Below the pieces are notes generated by a model. That model saw only the letters and a program-made list of their open reading frames with translations. It did no database searches and was not told the origin of the DNA. A program made the position numbers and the translations under genes. This document shows positions 20,805 through 32,612 of a stretch of 64,000 nucleotides of DNA, one piece after another (the stretch's first letter is position 1; every line of letters begins with the position of its first letter). The stretch is from Carya illinoinensis (taxonomy: Eukaryota; Streptophyta; Magnoliopsida; Fagales; Juglandaceae), in assembly GCF_018687715.1 (NCBI RefSeq), contig NC_056753.1, positions 6,891,001 through 6,955,000 on the forward strand. Direction: 5' to 3'.

Positions 20805-23800
20805 TTAGTCTTCATCTTCGGATGTATTTTCCATGTTTGTTTCAAAATCTCTCAGTATAACATCTTCATCATCATCATCAAGCTCTTCTTCGTCATCCTT
20901 ATCCACTTCCCCCCGGATTCTTGTTTGTCTTCTTCTTCTGACTCTTCTTCTGTACTTTTCTCACTTTCTTCAATTGAATGATAATTTAATGAAGACGGGT
21001 CGAGATGGATGAGTGGGACGTCATCTCTACATAAGGAGAGCAACTCGAGTGCACCGAGGTCAACAAATAAGTCAATACCCCCTCCTCCATCTTCTTGGTA
21101 GGCCTCTACATTTGGAGTGTCATCTTCATCTCCACTATTATCGTAATCTGCACTCGTTCCTACTTCATATATATTTCGAGAGACAAATTTTTGTACAACT
21201 CACCAAGTTATCTCTCCACTATCTTCATCAGCACTTTTCATTGGATCAATCAAGTAATAGATTTGAGTAGCTTGACAAGCCAGTATGAATGGATCATCTT
21301 CGTACCATTTAGATACAGTATTGACACTCGTAAAATGATTATCCCTATATATCGAATCCCGACCACCGCCTAGATCCCACCAATCACATTTAAAGACATA
21401 TGTTATAGACCCACCCAGATATTTCAATCCGATAATATCACAAATGACATCATAATAATCAATATCATCTGTTCCATGACTCCCCTCGACCAAGACACCA
21501 CAGTTTTGAGTTTTTCTATTACGTTCACGGTCCAGAGTATGGAATCTATAACCTCGAACTGTGCATGCAGTGTATCGAAGTGCTCTGTTTGATGGACCAA
21601 GGGCCAATGCATACAATTCAAAAGAGACTGATCCGGGATCACGAGCACGTTGTTCCAATCTCTAACAATTTAAATAATGTCATTTATTAAATATTAGCTA
21701 GAGTTAAAACTTTCATCATGTAACATATATTATAGAGTTTAGTCCATACACGTTCAAACCATTCAGAAAATTCTGACTCGTGTCTTGCCACTATATCCTC
21801 AACGCCTTCCATCTTAAGTTTGTCCATGTGCTCACTGTATAGTATAATTTATCATATTATTTTACATAAGAATAGTTAAAGTTAACCTCATTATCTTTAG
21901 AATTATTTAAACCTTGTACAACGACATACCTGAGATAGTGATCAATCTCCTGACAATTATTTAGCACGTACCACCGAACTTTACCCAACTCTGTATCAAG
22001 TAAATCGTAACCCATTTTTGCACCCAAAGGTCGTACATTCTGAGAAAACACTAATAGCTCACGAGGAGGCAGAGCAGCAAGATCAACATTTCATTCTTGA
22101 CGAATAAATCGTGTCTCAACACCACGAAGATATATAAAGAGCAAAATGTTAACCATTCATCGTGTATATAGGCCTCTGCTATTGAACCCTCAGCTCTGGC
22201 TTTATTCCCAACAGTGCACTTCAGTCGACCTAAATATCTTTCAACTGGATACATCCAACGGAACTGTACCAGTCCACCCAACATGATCTCCCGGGGTAAA
22301 TGTATTGCTAAATGGACCATGGCATCAAAAAATGACGGTGGAAAGATTTGCTCAAATTTACATAGTATAGTAGCAATGTCTTCTTCCAATTTCTACAGCA
22401 TATCTCGATTCACTACCCGAGCACACAAATCCTTAAAAAACATACACAGTTCAGTTATGGCAACACGTACAGCAGATGTTAGCTTCCCACGAATTCCCAC
22501 TGGTAATAACTTCTGCAAAAATACGTGACAGTCATGACTTTTCAATCCGCCAATTTTTCAGTCATCATGGCTTACGCATCTACTGATATTTCAAGCATAA
22601 CCATCTGGCAACTTCACACCTTGCAACCATTTGCAACCACATGTACCAATTGTTCCAGGATCTCTTCCCCAGACAACTCATTTGGTGCAATTCTATTTTC
22701 TACTCGTCCATCAAACTTAGCGGATTCTGTTCTCCATGCATGATTTGTTAGTAGATAACGTCGATGACCCATGAAACACAACTTTTGAGAATATTTTAAC
22801 CACTCACTAGTAGTTTCTTTATTACACGTCGGACACACTAACTTTCCTTTAGTACTCCAGCTGGAAAGATTCACATATGCCGGAAAGTCATTTATCGTCC
22901 ACATTACCGCAACATGCATCTGAAAAGTTGTTGACGTGGATGCATCATAAGTTCTGACGCCTACTTCCCATAACTCTTTCAACTCTTCAATCAACGGCTG
23001 CAAATATACGTCAATGTCATTCCCAAGTGATCTCGGGCCGGGGATAAGCAAAGTTAACAAAAAGTTGGGCGCCTTCATGCACCTCCATGGTGGAAGATTG
23101 TATGGAATCAACACTACAGGCCAAGTGCTATAACTTGCACTCATATTTCCAAAAGGGTTGAATCCATCATTTGTGAGTCTGAGGCCCACGTTCCTTGCTT
23201 CTATCCCAAACTCTGGATACTGATTATCAAAAGATTGCCACACAAGTGAGTCAGCAGGGTGCCTCATAAATCCATCATTTTGAACTCTTTTCTCTTTGTG
23301 CCACTTCATATCGTGAGCTATTTTCTTACACATGTATAATCTTTGCAACCGGAGTTTCAATGGGAAATATCGTGATACTTTAACCGGCACGCTTTTCTTA
23401 TCCTTCCATCTCGACTCTCCGCATACAGGACATGCTTGTTTCTCCTCGTTCTCATTCCAAAATAAAACACAATCATTCTTGCACTCATGTATGGACTTAT
23501 ACTCCAACCCTAATCCCTTTCTCAACTGTTTCGCTTCATAAAAGTTCTTCGGCAATGCAGATCCTTCAGGGAGCACTTCGTTAAATAAGTCTAATACCAT
23601 GTTAATTGCTTTGGTTGACATTCCACACAATGACTTTATGTGAAGCAACCGCACAATAAACGACATTTTAGAATGTTGTGTACAGCCTGGATAAAGCTCG
23701 CGCTTTGCATCTTCCCACATTTCTGGAAAATTATCTGAATCATTCCGTCGCCCACTTGAGCCATTGTCGTCAACCTCATCCATAAACATCCCAGCTCCAA

Positions 23801-24152
23801 TATCACTCAACATCTCCTCCATCTCATCTCGCTCATAATCATCATCCACGTGCTGCAAATTTTCCCGCTGACTGAATAAGTCATCCGCTGATTCTGCATA
23901 CGGCTCACCATGCAGTACCCATCGAGTATACCCCAAATCCATACCGTTCACAAATATATGACTTTCAGCTTCATCCAATCCTATCGCACACAAATTTTTA
24001 CAACCTCGACATGGACACTTAATGTAACCACGACTATCGACAGAGGCCTTTGCAAAATCAATGAAGGCCCTTACTCCACGCGCATAGGGTATGTAATCTT
24101 TTCCAAGTCTATCGTATAGACGCATCCAACTTTTATCCATTTCTAAAAACAT
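20805..24152 (-). pseudogene. CACTA-2 TNP2-like transposase (Transposase_21, DUF4218, DUF4216), internal deletion
   Basis: Catalytic CACTA transposase. The start ATG is at 24152 (MFLEMDKSWMRLYDRLG). The first exon is open for 512 codons: Transpos_assoc domain (RGYIKCPCRGCKNL, YTRWVLHGEPYAES), then Transposase_21 (HSKMSFIVRLLHIKSLCG, CKNDCVLFWNENEEKQACPV, DGFNPFGNMSASYSTW, IPGPRSLGNDIDVYLQPLIE, KLVCPTCNKETTS). At 22614 the frame breaks, and the sequence jumps to KLPDGYA and GLKSHDCHVF. The family block between these, which normally carries an Asp-Val-Met-His signature, is not seen, so it is probably deleted. DUF4218 follows (PPSFFDAMVHLAIHLPREI, FRWMYPVERYLGRLK, 22389-22120), then DUF4216 (21658-21200: KYLGGSITYVFKCDWWD, DDPFILACQATQIYYL) and an acidic tail ending at 20805. 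Confidence 0.9.
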
Positions 24153-25640
24153 CTAATTTTTTAGTAACACGTATAAGAGTTAAATACACATGCATGTCAT
24201 GATACATCATGTTCCCAACCGTACTCTTTCTCAAGGTAGTTGGTCCTATCCCATTCGAGATTATGTTCTTCATATTGCACAAGTCCCGTCACTCTACAAC
24301 TTTAAACGTTAGTAAAAATTTCGGCAATTCTCCAAGTATACATGTTCACATATAGGGATTATGACCCTAAGAACAATATACCCGAAGAACAAATGAGGAA
24401 GACACCGAAACTTCATACTAAACATTCAAAGTAGGAATAACGTTTATGTGCAATACAGATAATATAATCTCAAACTGTCCACACTGGACAATTCAGGAAT
24501 TAATGTACACCTAAATGTATACTAATTCCCAAACGGGTCTAAGATTATTTATGCAATGTTATACAATATCTAACAAAAAAGTCTACAAATAAATTAGTGC
24601 ACATTATTTGAATTATCCCGATGTACTAATAATATTTATATTATTAATGATTGATAACACTTAGAAATTATTTGTAGACTTATATAATTCCTAATAACAA
24701 ATTATACTTATTATCAGCTATATAATATACAACACTACTATAAAATATCTTATAATTACTATTATAAGTTACTGATAACACTTATATTTTATTTGTTATT
24801 TTATAGCATAAAATAACAATTTTTACTTATTTATTTCGTATTGAATATAATATATAGTAAATTAGATTATAATTACTAGTTATACTATATATTGATAACA
24901 CTTAATTGTTATCAGTTATTATATAATTATTACTATTATTACCAAAATTATTATAATTATTATAATAATTTTTATTATTAAACAAGTAATCATTTTTATT
25001 ATTATTACTTATCTATTTCTTATTAATCCTTCTTTAATACTATACATTACATGATAATTATTATTAGGGATTGATACTAATAACACTATACTATATATTA
25101 TTAGATAAAATATTTATTATTATTGAGCTATTAGATTTTTAGGAATTATTATTTTATAATAATTATATATTAATAATTATTAATATATAATATAAATACT
25201 TATTTATATTATAATTTTAGTAATACAAATTTTTATATATACTATATAGTTATGCCTTATAATTGACACTTAGTAATATATCTAATTTATTATATTAGTT
25301 ATTTAACTAATTATATAGATAACAGTTTTAATCGTAATATTATAATTTATAATTATTGTTATTATAAATTATATACTATTTATTTTTATTTTTACACAAA
25401 TAATCACACTATTTATTTTTATCGAAATTGTTATATATATTCTTTAATCACAACATATTACTAAAATAGACACATAAATTTACAAATAATTATTATTCAA
25501 AAACATACACTATACTAAAACATTATCACATTAAGAATAAACATATTCAATAACAATAATTTTTCATTTTAATTCATCCAAACAACACAATCCATATCAC
25601 AAATTAAATCCACAATAAAATGTAACAATAGAGTTTAGTA
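24153..25640. other. AT-rich leader-intron region of CACTA-2 TNP2
   Basis: No gene. Very AT-rich between 24540 and 25640, with recurring TTATTATTAT and GATAACACTTA motifs. It probably represents the leader intron between the TNP2 first coding exon (24152) and the leader exon near 25830-26030. The match to CACTA-1 (9000-10350) is in position rather than sequence. Confidence 0.55.
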
Positions 25641-25859
25641 TATATACCTTGTGCTTTAAAGAAATTCCTCTTCAAAAATCACAAATTTTCAACAATTCAC
25701 AACAAATGATCGTTCAAAAAATACACAATACTAGTTAGTTAAATATATATAAAAAAAAAACATTGATAATTATCATGTAAATTACAAATAAAAAATGAGA
25801 AATTTTTTTTACCTTAATGCTTAAAACTATACCTTTGCAAACTCTCTCTCACTATAACA

Positions 25860-26075
25860 CTCCACTTCTTCTCTCCCACTCTCTAAAACTCTCTCTGTCT
25901 CTCCATCTGTTTCCACTTCTCAGCTCCCTCTCTCTAAAACTCTCTCTGTCTCTCCATCTGTTTCCACTTCTCAGCTCCTTCTCTCTAAAACTCTCTCAGT
26001 CTCTCACTCTAACACGCACGGAGGAAAGCATAAATGAATTTGCTTTCCCGTGCGTGAAAGTTTTATATTTTTCTT
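25860..26075 (-). promoter_or_regulatory. TNP2 promoter and purine-rich leader of CACTA-2 with a ~50-bp duplication
   Basis: Read on the minus strand, a TATA-like ATATAAAACT at about 26055-26065 is followed by a leader of repeated GAGAGA sequence. Two copies of a unit of about 50 bp, which contains GGAAACAGATGGAGAGACAG, lie in tandem (about 25884-25933 and 25934-25983). The leader ends near 25815, where AAAGGTATAG gives a possible splice donor. The purine-rich leader matches the AG-rich one of CACTA-1. Confidence 0.55.
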
Positions 26076-26844
26076 GTTATGCAATTAACGTTCGGACGTT
26101 CATTCATTAATGAACATCTGAACGTTTAATTTTCCATGCAAACGTTCACGCAGTAACGTTCGAACGTATAATTATCCCGCCCAGCAATTATACAGTACGT
26201 TCGCACGTATGATTCTCCAGCCTACGTATTCGACTATAACATTTGAACGTTAAGATAAACATTAAAACGTACTGTTTAAATTTGGTTTCAGCGGGAAATT
26301 TCCCTCCGAATTTATTATAACGTCCGAACGTTACACATTAAGGTTCGAACGTAAATATTATTATTTACATATTAGAATTTAGTATATTCCTCATAATATA
26401 TTTATATATTAAATTATAAATTATACAATATTAATTAATATATAATTTGTACCAATTATAATATATATAACATAAGTATTATATAAGAACGTACTATATA
26501 TATTATAACTTTATATTAACTAATAATATAAAATATATATTATATTATAACTATAATATAATAAGTATATTATATATTATAGTTATAACAAGTATATTAT
26601 AATATATTATATAGGAAAAATTGTATATTATACTAGTATAATAGTACATATTATAGTATATCTAATAACTATATTAAAGTAATATAGTTATTAGATAATA
26701 TAGTATAAGTATTATATAATATATTATCTATATTATAGTCTATAATATAGTATAAGTATTATATAGTATGTGATCTATATATAATAACTATATAATTTAG
26801 TATAATATATTATATAGTAAATATATTATAGATATAATATAATA

Positions 26845-26853
26845 CTGATACCA
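26845..26853 (-). other. Truncated primer-binding site at the virus edge
   Basis: TGGTATCAG on the minus strand, then TATTATATTA instead of AGCC. The viral sequence stops within the primer site, where minus-strand DNA synthesis starts, consistent with integration of a linear form ending at that gap. Confidence 0.65.
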
Positions 26854-26993
26854 ACTACGTAAACCAGGATATATAATAGATAATATAATAGATATATTAA
26901 CAGATAATAGAATAAATATTAATAAAGAAATGCATGAAGTGCAGAAAATAAGGGCATGAATTAAAGGAAAGAATAATATAAGATAAAATCAAC

Positions 26994-26999
26994 TTTATT
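26994..26999 (-). terminator. Pararetroviral poly-A signal
   Basis: AATAAA on the minus strand, 162 bases downstream of the TATA box. In caulimovirids the poly-A signal lies downstream of the promoter, so that terminally redundant RNA forms; the spacing here fits that. Confidence 0.65.
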
Positions 27000-27160
27000 G
27001 AAAACATAATACTTACAAGGAGATTAATTCTCAAAGGATTGAAAGGCAGGAGACATTGAAAAGAGTTTACAAGAAAGAAGTTTTGAGAGTGACGAAAGAG
27101 AAGGACTAGGAATGGTTTCAGATGAGAATTTTTCTGAATACCTTCCTCTCTTACAAACTG

Positions 27161-27170
27161 CCTATTTATA
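27161..27170 (-). promoter_or_regulatory. Pararetroviral promoter TATA box
   Basis: TATAAATAGG on the minus strand, about 195 bases after the last viral frame. Caulimovirid genomes have one strong promoter here, whose RNA runs round the circular genome. Confidence 0.65.
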
Positions 27171-27364
27171 GATTCCGAAACAGTACCTTACAATAATATT
27201 ACTGACATGTACAGTGACTCCAATAACTCATACACAGTAAATAGGCGGCTACATTTATTAAACATGGGCGGCTAAACAATAACTAGACAGCTGGATGATT
27301 CTTGACTGACGAGCATCTTGAACAGTGTTCTGATAATAGACAAAAGGACAATAATCTTTTGGAA

Positions 27365-28647
27365 TTACATAATCTGAGGGTCATAATTTGCCAGTTCCAG
27401 TTCATACGGATCTTGAGAATCCATCATCTGTGAGGAATAATATGGTGAGTTGTCATGAGAATGAGAGGCCTGTTGGGAAGGAGAGGCCTGTTGCAGTGGC
27501 GATGACGTTGTCTGCTGTGTTGGAGATAATCTGACTTGATGGTCTTCTTCCTCATCACTGTCTGATACCTGTGACATTGCTTCTGCTAATTTTTTCAAAT
27601 CTTTTTTATTGGTAATTGTTGCTAATTGAGCTTGGAATCTGCTTCTCTGAACAAGAACATCCGGAGCCTTGGTAATTTTTTAGAACATTTTTACAACATG
27701 ATCATAATGTTTTTGAGAGAAGGATGAGGTTTAATGACATATTCCCACTTCATGATCCAATTTAATATGGTTTTAAGAAAGAAAATGAGAAGTGGTGAAC
27801 AGTGTGACAATGAAGGTGGACAATCGTTCTGTAATGTAAAAGCTTGAAGACTCTCCTGGAGAGGTGGAGGAAGAATGAGAGATTCTAGTCCAAATTGATC
27901 CCACCATAATAAGAACCATCGTGGCAGAGTTTTAATTTCCTATAATTTATCAAAATGGAGAAACCAGGAATGGCGCAAATTCTTGTTTTGTCGTAAGAAT
28001 GTTTTGTTCCATGCTTGTTGATAATCATAGTAACCGAAATAAGGAGGATCATATGGCTGAGAAAATCTTCTAGTCAAATATGGGCTTTTTCCCCATTGTT
28101 CTAAGGTAAGGACCTATTTAATAGTAACTTTGTGGAATGCAATAATTGGAGTTGCAGGTGGAGAAGGTTGAGATTGTAAAGAGCAAGGAATTTCAGAAAT
28201 GATAATAGAATCAGTATCTACTAAAATAAATTTATAAAAGTTATGGGTCTTGGTAATGTTCTGGGGAACATAATGTCAATCTGGTAATAGAAATGCGTCA
28301 AATAATTTTTAAGGCTCAGATAAATGCTGTAATTCGGATTCAATAGGAAAGACTGGATGCCAATGGGATTTGAAGACAATAGGAGTTACAGAGGGCTGAG
28401 ATAATGGTGGAGGATTAATTATTTGAGAAGGAGAAGAACCAAAAGAAGAAACAGCTTTTGAATATGTGGGTAATTTTGGAGAAGATAATGGTGAAAATGG
28501 ATTATAGGATGGCCTAATGTTCTGTGGTAATGTCCCTAGTACTGTATAGGCTTTTGGTGTGACAGAAGGACAGGGTGAAGGATAAGGAGGAGAAGGTGAT
28601 TTGGCATAGGAGGATTTGGATTTCACTCTGGACTTTGAGGAAGACAT
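27365..28647 (-). pseudogene. Pararetroviral 3' open frame of unknown function
   Basis: It starts at 28647 (MSSSKSRVKSKSSYAKSPSP), overlapping the RNase H end. The first 110 codons are Pro/Ser-rich. After a stop at 28309 a Trp/Phe-rich region follows with RHSWFLHFDKL (27975-27943) and WFLLWWDQFGLESLILPP (about 27920-27870). It ends with a Gln/Ser-rich acidic tail (SQVSDSDEEEDH ... DPYELELANYDPQIM, 27598-27365). I have the impression of having seen this Trp-rich region in plant endogenous pararetroviruses, but know no function. At least four frame breaks are needed to read through. Confidence 0.6.
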
Positions 28648-28994
28648 GATTTTCCCTGTAAGAATTCTCGGGATAGAAAATCAGGAAGAGAATTAAAATC
28701 TCCTTTAATATGCTCAATATCAAAATAAAAAATACTTAAAATAGCTTGCCATCTTGCAAAAATTTGTTTAACAGCCAGGTTTTTAACATCTTTTATTAAA
28801 ACTTCCTTGGCTGACTTACAATCAATTCTAAGTAAAAACTTTTCATTCAAAAGATCATCTTGAAATTTAGAAATACATAATACAATAGCTAAAATTTCTT
28901 TTTTAATAGTACTATAATTCTTTTGGGCAGGATTCCAGCATCCTGAATAGAATCGAATAATCTGTTCCTTTTCATCTGATAATTTTTGTTTCAA
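28623..28994 (-). pseudogene. Pararetroviral RNase H region
   Basis: RNase H that removes the RNA template. Open from 28994 to 28623: CWNPAQKNYSTIKKEILAIV includes the conserved Glu, LLRIDCKSAKEVL the Asp, and KGDFNSLPDFLSREF the C-terminal Asp box (D-F-L-S-R). The 3' end overlaps the start of the next frame (28647) by 25 bases. The catalytic residues that can be seen are intact. Confidence 0.85.
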
Positions 28995-28999
28995 AATTC

Positions 29000-30150
29000 C
29001 TCCATAACCAAGATCGGAGGCATCTGTTTCAACAATCTTAAAGGCATCAGGAGATGGGAGTCCTAAGCATAGTAATTTCTTAACATGAGTTTTTATTTTT
29101 TTTATAATATTTGTATGTTCCTCTGTCCATGGGGGTGGATTCTTTTTTAATCTTTTGAATAATGGTTTACATAAAGGCCTGAGTGCTTGATAAAAATCAG
29201 CAACAAAATTTAGACTTCCTAGAAATCTTTGTAGTAGTTGTTTATCCTTTATTTCATCAGAAAATTTATTAACAAATTCTATAGCCTACTTATTGGAGTA
29301 ATAGTTCCTTGATAAATATCATGTCCAAGAAATCTAATCTTGTTTTGGAATAATTTAACTTTAGATGATGAAACTACTAATCCATTTTGTTTAATAATTT
29401 GAACAAAAGCATTTAAATATTTTCAATGTTGTTCAATTGATGAAAAGAATATTAATACATCATCTATATAAACTATAGAAAAATGAGTAAAAGGCGTAAA
29501 TATTTCATTTATAATGTTTTGAAATTCACTAGGAGCATTTTTTAATCCGAAAGGCATAACATTCCATTCATAATGTCCAAAAGGGACTGTAAATGCAGTT
29601 TTGTATCTATCTTTTTCAGCAATCTGGATTTGTCAAAATCCACTTTTCATATCAAATTTTAAAAATATAGTAGCAGCATAAAGTCGAGATAATAATTTTT
29701 TTTTATTAGGAATATGGTATCTGATCCATTGTAAAACTTTATTTAAAGGTTTATAATTTATAACTAATCTAGGAACGCCTCTCTCTAATTCTGCTTGTTT
29801 TTGTACATAAAAAGCAGCACAACTCCATGGTGATTTGCTTTTTCTAATAAGTCATTTAGCTAATAAATCATTAATTTCTTATTTACAGAATTCTAATAAT
29901 TCTTTATTCATTTGAATGACTCTGGCCTTAGTAGGAATATTCTTTTCAGAAAATTCTTTTTCATAAGGTAATTCGACTATATGTTGTTTTCTACTCTAAA
30001 AAGTATTAGGTAAATTAGAACATACTTCTTTTTCAATTATATTTTTAAAATTATTAATTTTTTGAATTAATAAAGGATCTTTTAATTGTTTTTCAATTCT
30101 TTTATATTTTAATTCTTGTTTTAAGAAATTTATTTGTTTTTATTTTCTTT
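29000..30150 (-). pseudogene. Pararetroviral reverse transcriptase region, many stops
   Basis: Reverse transcriptase (RVT_1) between protease and RNase H. Visible blocks are SPWSCAAFYVQKQAELERGV (about 29840-29780), RLVINYKPLNKVLQWIRY (about 29770-29720), TAFTVPFGHYEWNVMPFGLK (about 29605-29545) and the catalytic YIDDVLIFF (about 29470-29443). Further on are SKVKLFQNKIRFLGHDIYQG and, in other frames, the connection region. Stops and frameshifts recur, the first soon after the protease. The active-site Asp pair is still present, but the gene is dead. Confidence 0.85.
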
Positions 30151-30155
30151 TAATT

Positions 30156-31200
30156 TTAACTTTTGTTAAAAAAATTAATTTCTTTAGTTAATGAGGCTTC
30201 TTTTAAGGAATTAATTTCTTTTGAGACTGGAGGGAATAAAAATTTAAATTGAATTACTTTTTCTAATACTTTAGTAGAAATTCCTTCTTCTGTTATTGAG
30301 AAAGGGTAAAGTAAAGCAAGAAATGGGTTTCCTAATATTACTCTGATATTGATGTTTTTTACTAAAATGAATGTTGTTTTAAAACAAATTCCACCATTAC
30401 ATATATGTGCATTTGATAATTTATTACTTATATTTAATTTTGCTCCATTAGCTTGAGATAGTGTTTCTTTTGTTTTTTCAAAATATTTAGAGGGTATTAT
30501 CCCTTCTTGTATACAGTTTAGATCTGCACCTGTATCTAATAAAGCTATTGCAGAAAAAGAGAACTCTTCATTAATGAAAATAGTTACTTCAATATACCAT
30601 TTTTGAAAATTCATCTTATTAAATATGTTTATAAAATTATCTGACTCTTCTTTAGTAACTTTTGCTGAACTTTCTCCTTGTTCTTTTTTGGGAGTGTCAT
30701 TATTTTTATCTATTTTTAATAGTATGATTTCTTGTAATAATTGTTCATTAGAAACTTCAAGTTTGGTATTGGACGCTTTCAAATTTTTAATTTCTTTCTT
30801 TATTTCATTAATTTCTTGATATAAGTCTTTTAAAGTAATATTTTGTTTTTCTGATTGGAATCTATTAATTATTTCTAGAAAATTATATGATGGGGGAGTT
30901 GAATTAGGTTCAGAAATTTTGGGATTACTAAAAGTATCTTTTAATTTTTCTAAATATTCTTTTCTTTCCTGGGGATCATTAATTTTATCTATTAATTCCA
31001 ATATAATATTTTCATGTGACGATAATACATTAATAGTTTTATTACAGATACAATTATTTTTATCTAAACAATTACAAACATGAATAACATCTTCTTCTGT
31101 CTCATTATCAGAAGATTGCTCTGAGAAACTTGATTCTTTTAATTGATAAATTTCATCTTCTTATGAAGAGATTTTATCTTCTTCACTTGATTGTATAAAA
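30156..31200 (-). pseudogene. Pararetroviral retropepsin region
   Basis: The polyprotein part with the aspartic protease that cleaves viral precursors. Upstream (31130-31010) is an acidic stretch and a cysteine cluster CNCLDKNNCICNK. From 31001 the frame is open for 281 codons: a Lys/Glu-rich coil (residues 45-90), then the protease with ALLDTGADLNCIQEG (about residues 153-167, catalytic Asp in D-T-G-A) and VILGNPFLALLYPF (about residues 220-233, the I-L-G flap-side motif). It ends at 30156 with a stop before the reverse transcriptase. The family's protease is about 100 residues, so this domain is complete. Confidence 0.85.
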
Positions 31201-31287
31201 ATATTTAATAATTTTTCTTTTATGTAGGTTACTATTGATAAAATTCTATAACAACGAATTTTTACTCTCTTTTTTTTTTTTTTTTTT

Positions 31288-31564
31288 ATAAAGCAAGAAT
31301 ACTTAAGTGATTTCTTAGACTTTTAATTTCAGATCTTAAGAAGTTACAATGATCTTCTAATTCTTCTATTGCAGCTTGTCTACTTCTATATACATGATAT
31401 CTTTCCATCATTGAGCAATAATCTAGTTTCATTAATAATTATTTTTCCTTAAGATGTTTTATCCTTTCTTGTAAATTATTTAATTCAAGTCTCAAATTAT
31501 ATTCTAAACAATTTAATTCATAGCGATCACGAAAACCAATATTATGTGCGTAATAATTCATCAT
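31288..31564 (-). pseudogene. Coiled-coil segment after the internal primer site
   Basis: From ATG at 31564 (MMNYYAHNIGFRDRYELN) the frame runs through a leucine-rich coil (LRLELNNLQERIKHLKEK) to a stop near 31437. After a one-base shift it continues as MKLDYCSMMERYHVYRSR and a second coil ending LRNHLSILAL. An 18-base A run (31287-31270 on this strand) follows directly. It has no zinc knuckle and I cannot assign a function; small coiled-coil proteins are known in several caulimovirid genera. Confidence 0.45.
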
Positions 31565-31640
31565 GAAATTAAACATAAACAGAACAGAACAGCAATAAAA
31601 TAAAATAGCTAATAATAATATCTATTATATAATAACCGTT

Positions 31641-31653
31641 GGCTCTGATACCA
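31641..31653 (-). other. Internal primer-binding site (initiator tRNA-Met type) of the pararetrovirus
   Basis: TGGTATCAGAGCC on the minus strand, the classic primer site for tRNA-Met in plant reverse-transcribing elements. The 16 bases ACGTAGTTGGTATCAG (31660-31645) are identical to those at 26860-26845, exactly 4,800 bases away. Confidence 0.8.
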
Positions 31654-31659
31654 ACTACG

Positions 31660-32612
31660 TGTAATAGAAGTATGCCTTGCAGATTCCCTAGGATAAAATT
31701 CTCTACTATGATTTCCTTTAATTTTATTTATTTGTAATTCTTTGAATTGATTTTCAATATTATTAATTTCAGAATCAGATAGATCAGGTGAATCTGTCTT
31801 ACTTAATACATTAATATGAGATTGTCTTGAAGTGGATGCATTATTATCAATACTTAATTTTTCTAGTTTGCTAGAGATTTGTTCTAGTAGATCTTCTTTA
31901 GTCTTAGAAAAACTAGATTTTAAGTGAGCAGGTATTTCATGGGGAATAAATAAGGAATTTCTTTAACTTCTTTAACAGGAGTTTTAATTGGAGATATTAA
32001 GTTTTCAATTCTTTCTAATTGTTTACTCATGGTTTTTAGATATAAATTAGTATAATTATTTTGTTGAATTATATTATCAGTATTTTTAGTTTCTGGAGAA
32101 GTTAATCTCTTTATTGGTGATGCCAGTATTTGTGTATTTCTTTGATTATACCTAATAGCTTCAAATGGAGGGTATTCTTCATAAATAGTTTGATTTATTT
32201 TCTACTTTAATCCATTGATTAGTAGTCCTATTTATCGTCGACAACTGATTTGATTTATATATTTCAAACCATGTAAAGAAAGATATATTAATCTGTATAC
32301 TTTCTAAATATTCATAATATTTTATTTGGATATAATCTCTTTCTAATTTTGAGAAAGTAGAGAAAAATGAAAGTCTTTTCTGTTTATTTTCTTCTTTCAT
32401 ATAATCTTGTTTAAGATATTCTTTATTAATTTTAAATTCTTTTTTACTTAGGGTAAAGATTTGGGCGTCATCTCCAACTACTTGTGAATAGGTTGGAAAA
32501 GAAGGTTCCTTATTCTGATGAAGATTAGAATAGGATGTTGAATCAGGGTGATTGACTGAATATACAGGTGTATTAATAATATTTCCAGGAATAACTCCCC
32601 GGATTTGAGTAT
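31660..32612 (-). pseudogene. Pararetroviral polyprotein stretch after the movement protein
   Basis: A decayed coding stretch joined to the movement protein. It is Lys/Asn/Ile-rich, with several frames needed. Recognisable pieces are YPPFEAIRYNQRNTQILASP (about 32175-32115), KTMSKQLERIENLISPIKTP (about 32030-31970) and a Ser/Asp-rich end, SKTDSPDLSDSEINNIENQF. It runs into the internal primer site without promoter or leader sequence between them. The coat-protein-like core expected in a polyprotein of this type is not recognisable. Confidence 0.5.

Noticed and set aside
20852..21373. Open frames on both strands near the TNP2 3' end
   Set aside because: Shadows; the real reading is the minus-strand DUF4216 region and its acidic tail ending at 20805.
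25817..26110. 97-codon plus-strand frame rich in Ser/Leu
   Set aside because: It is the complement of the purine-rich TNP2 leader and its tandem duplication.
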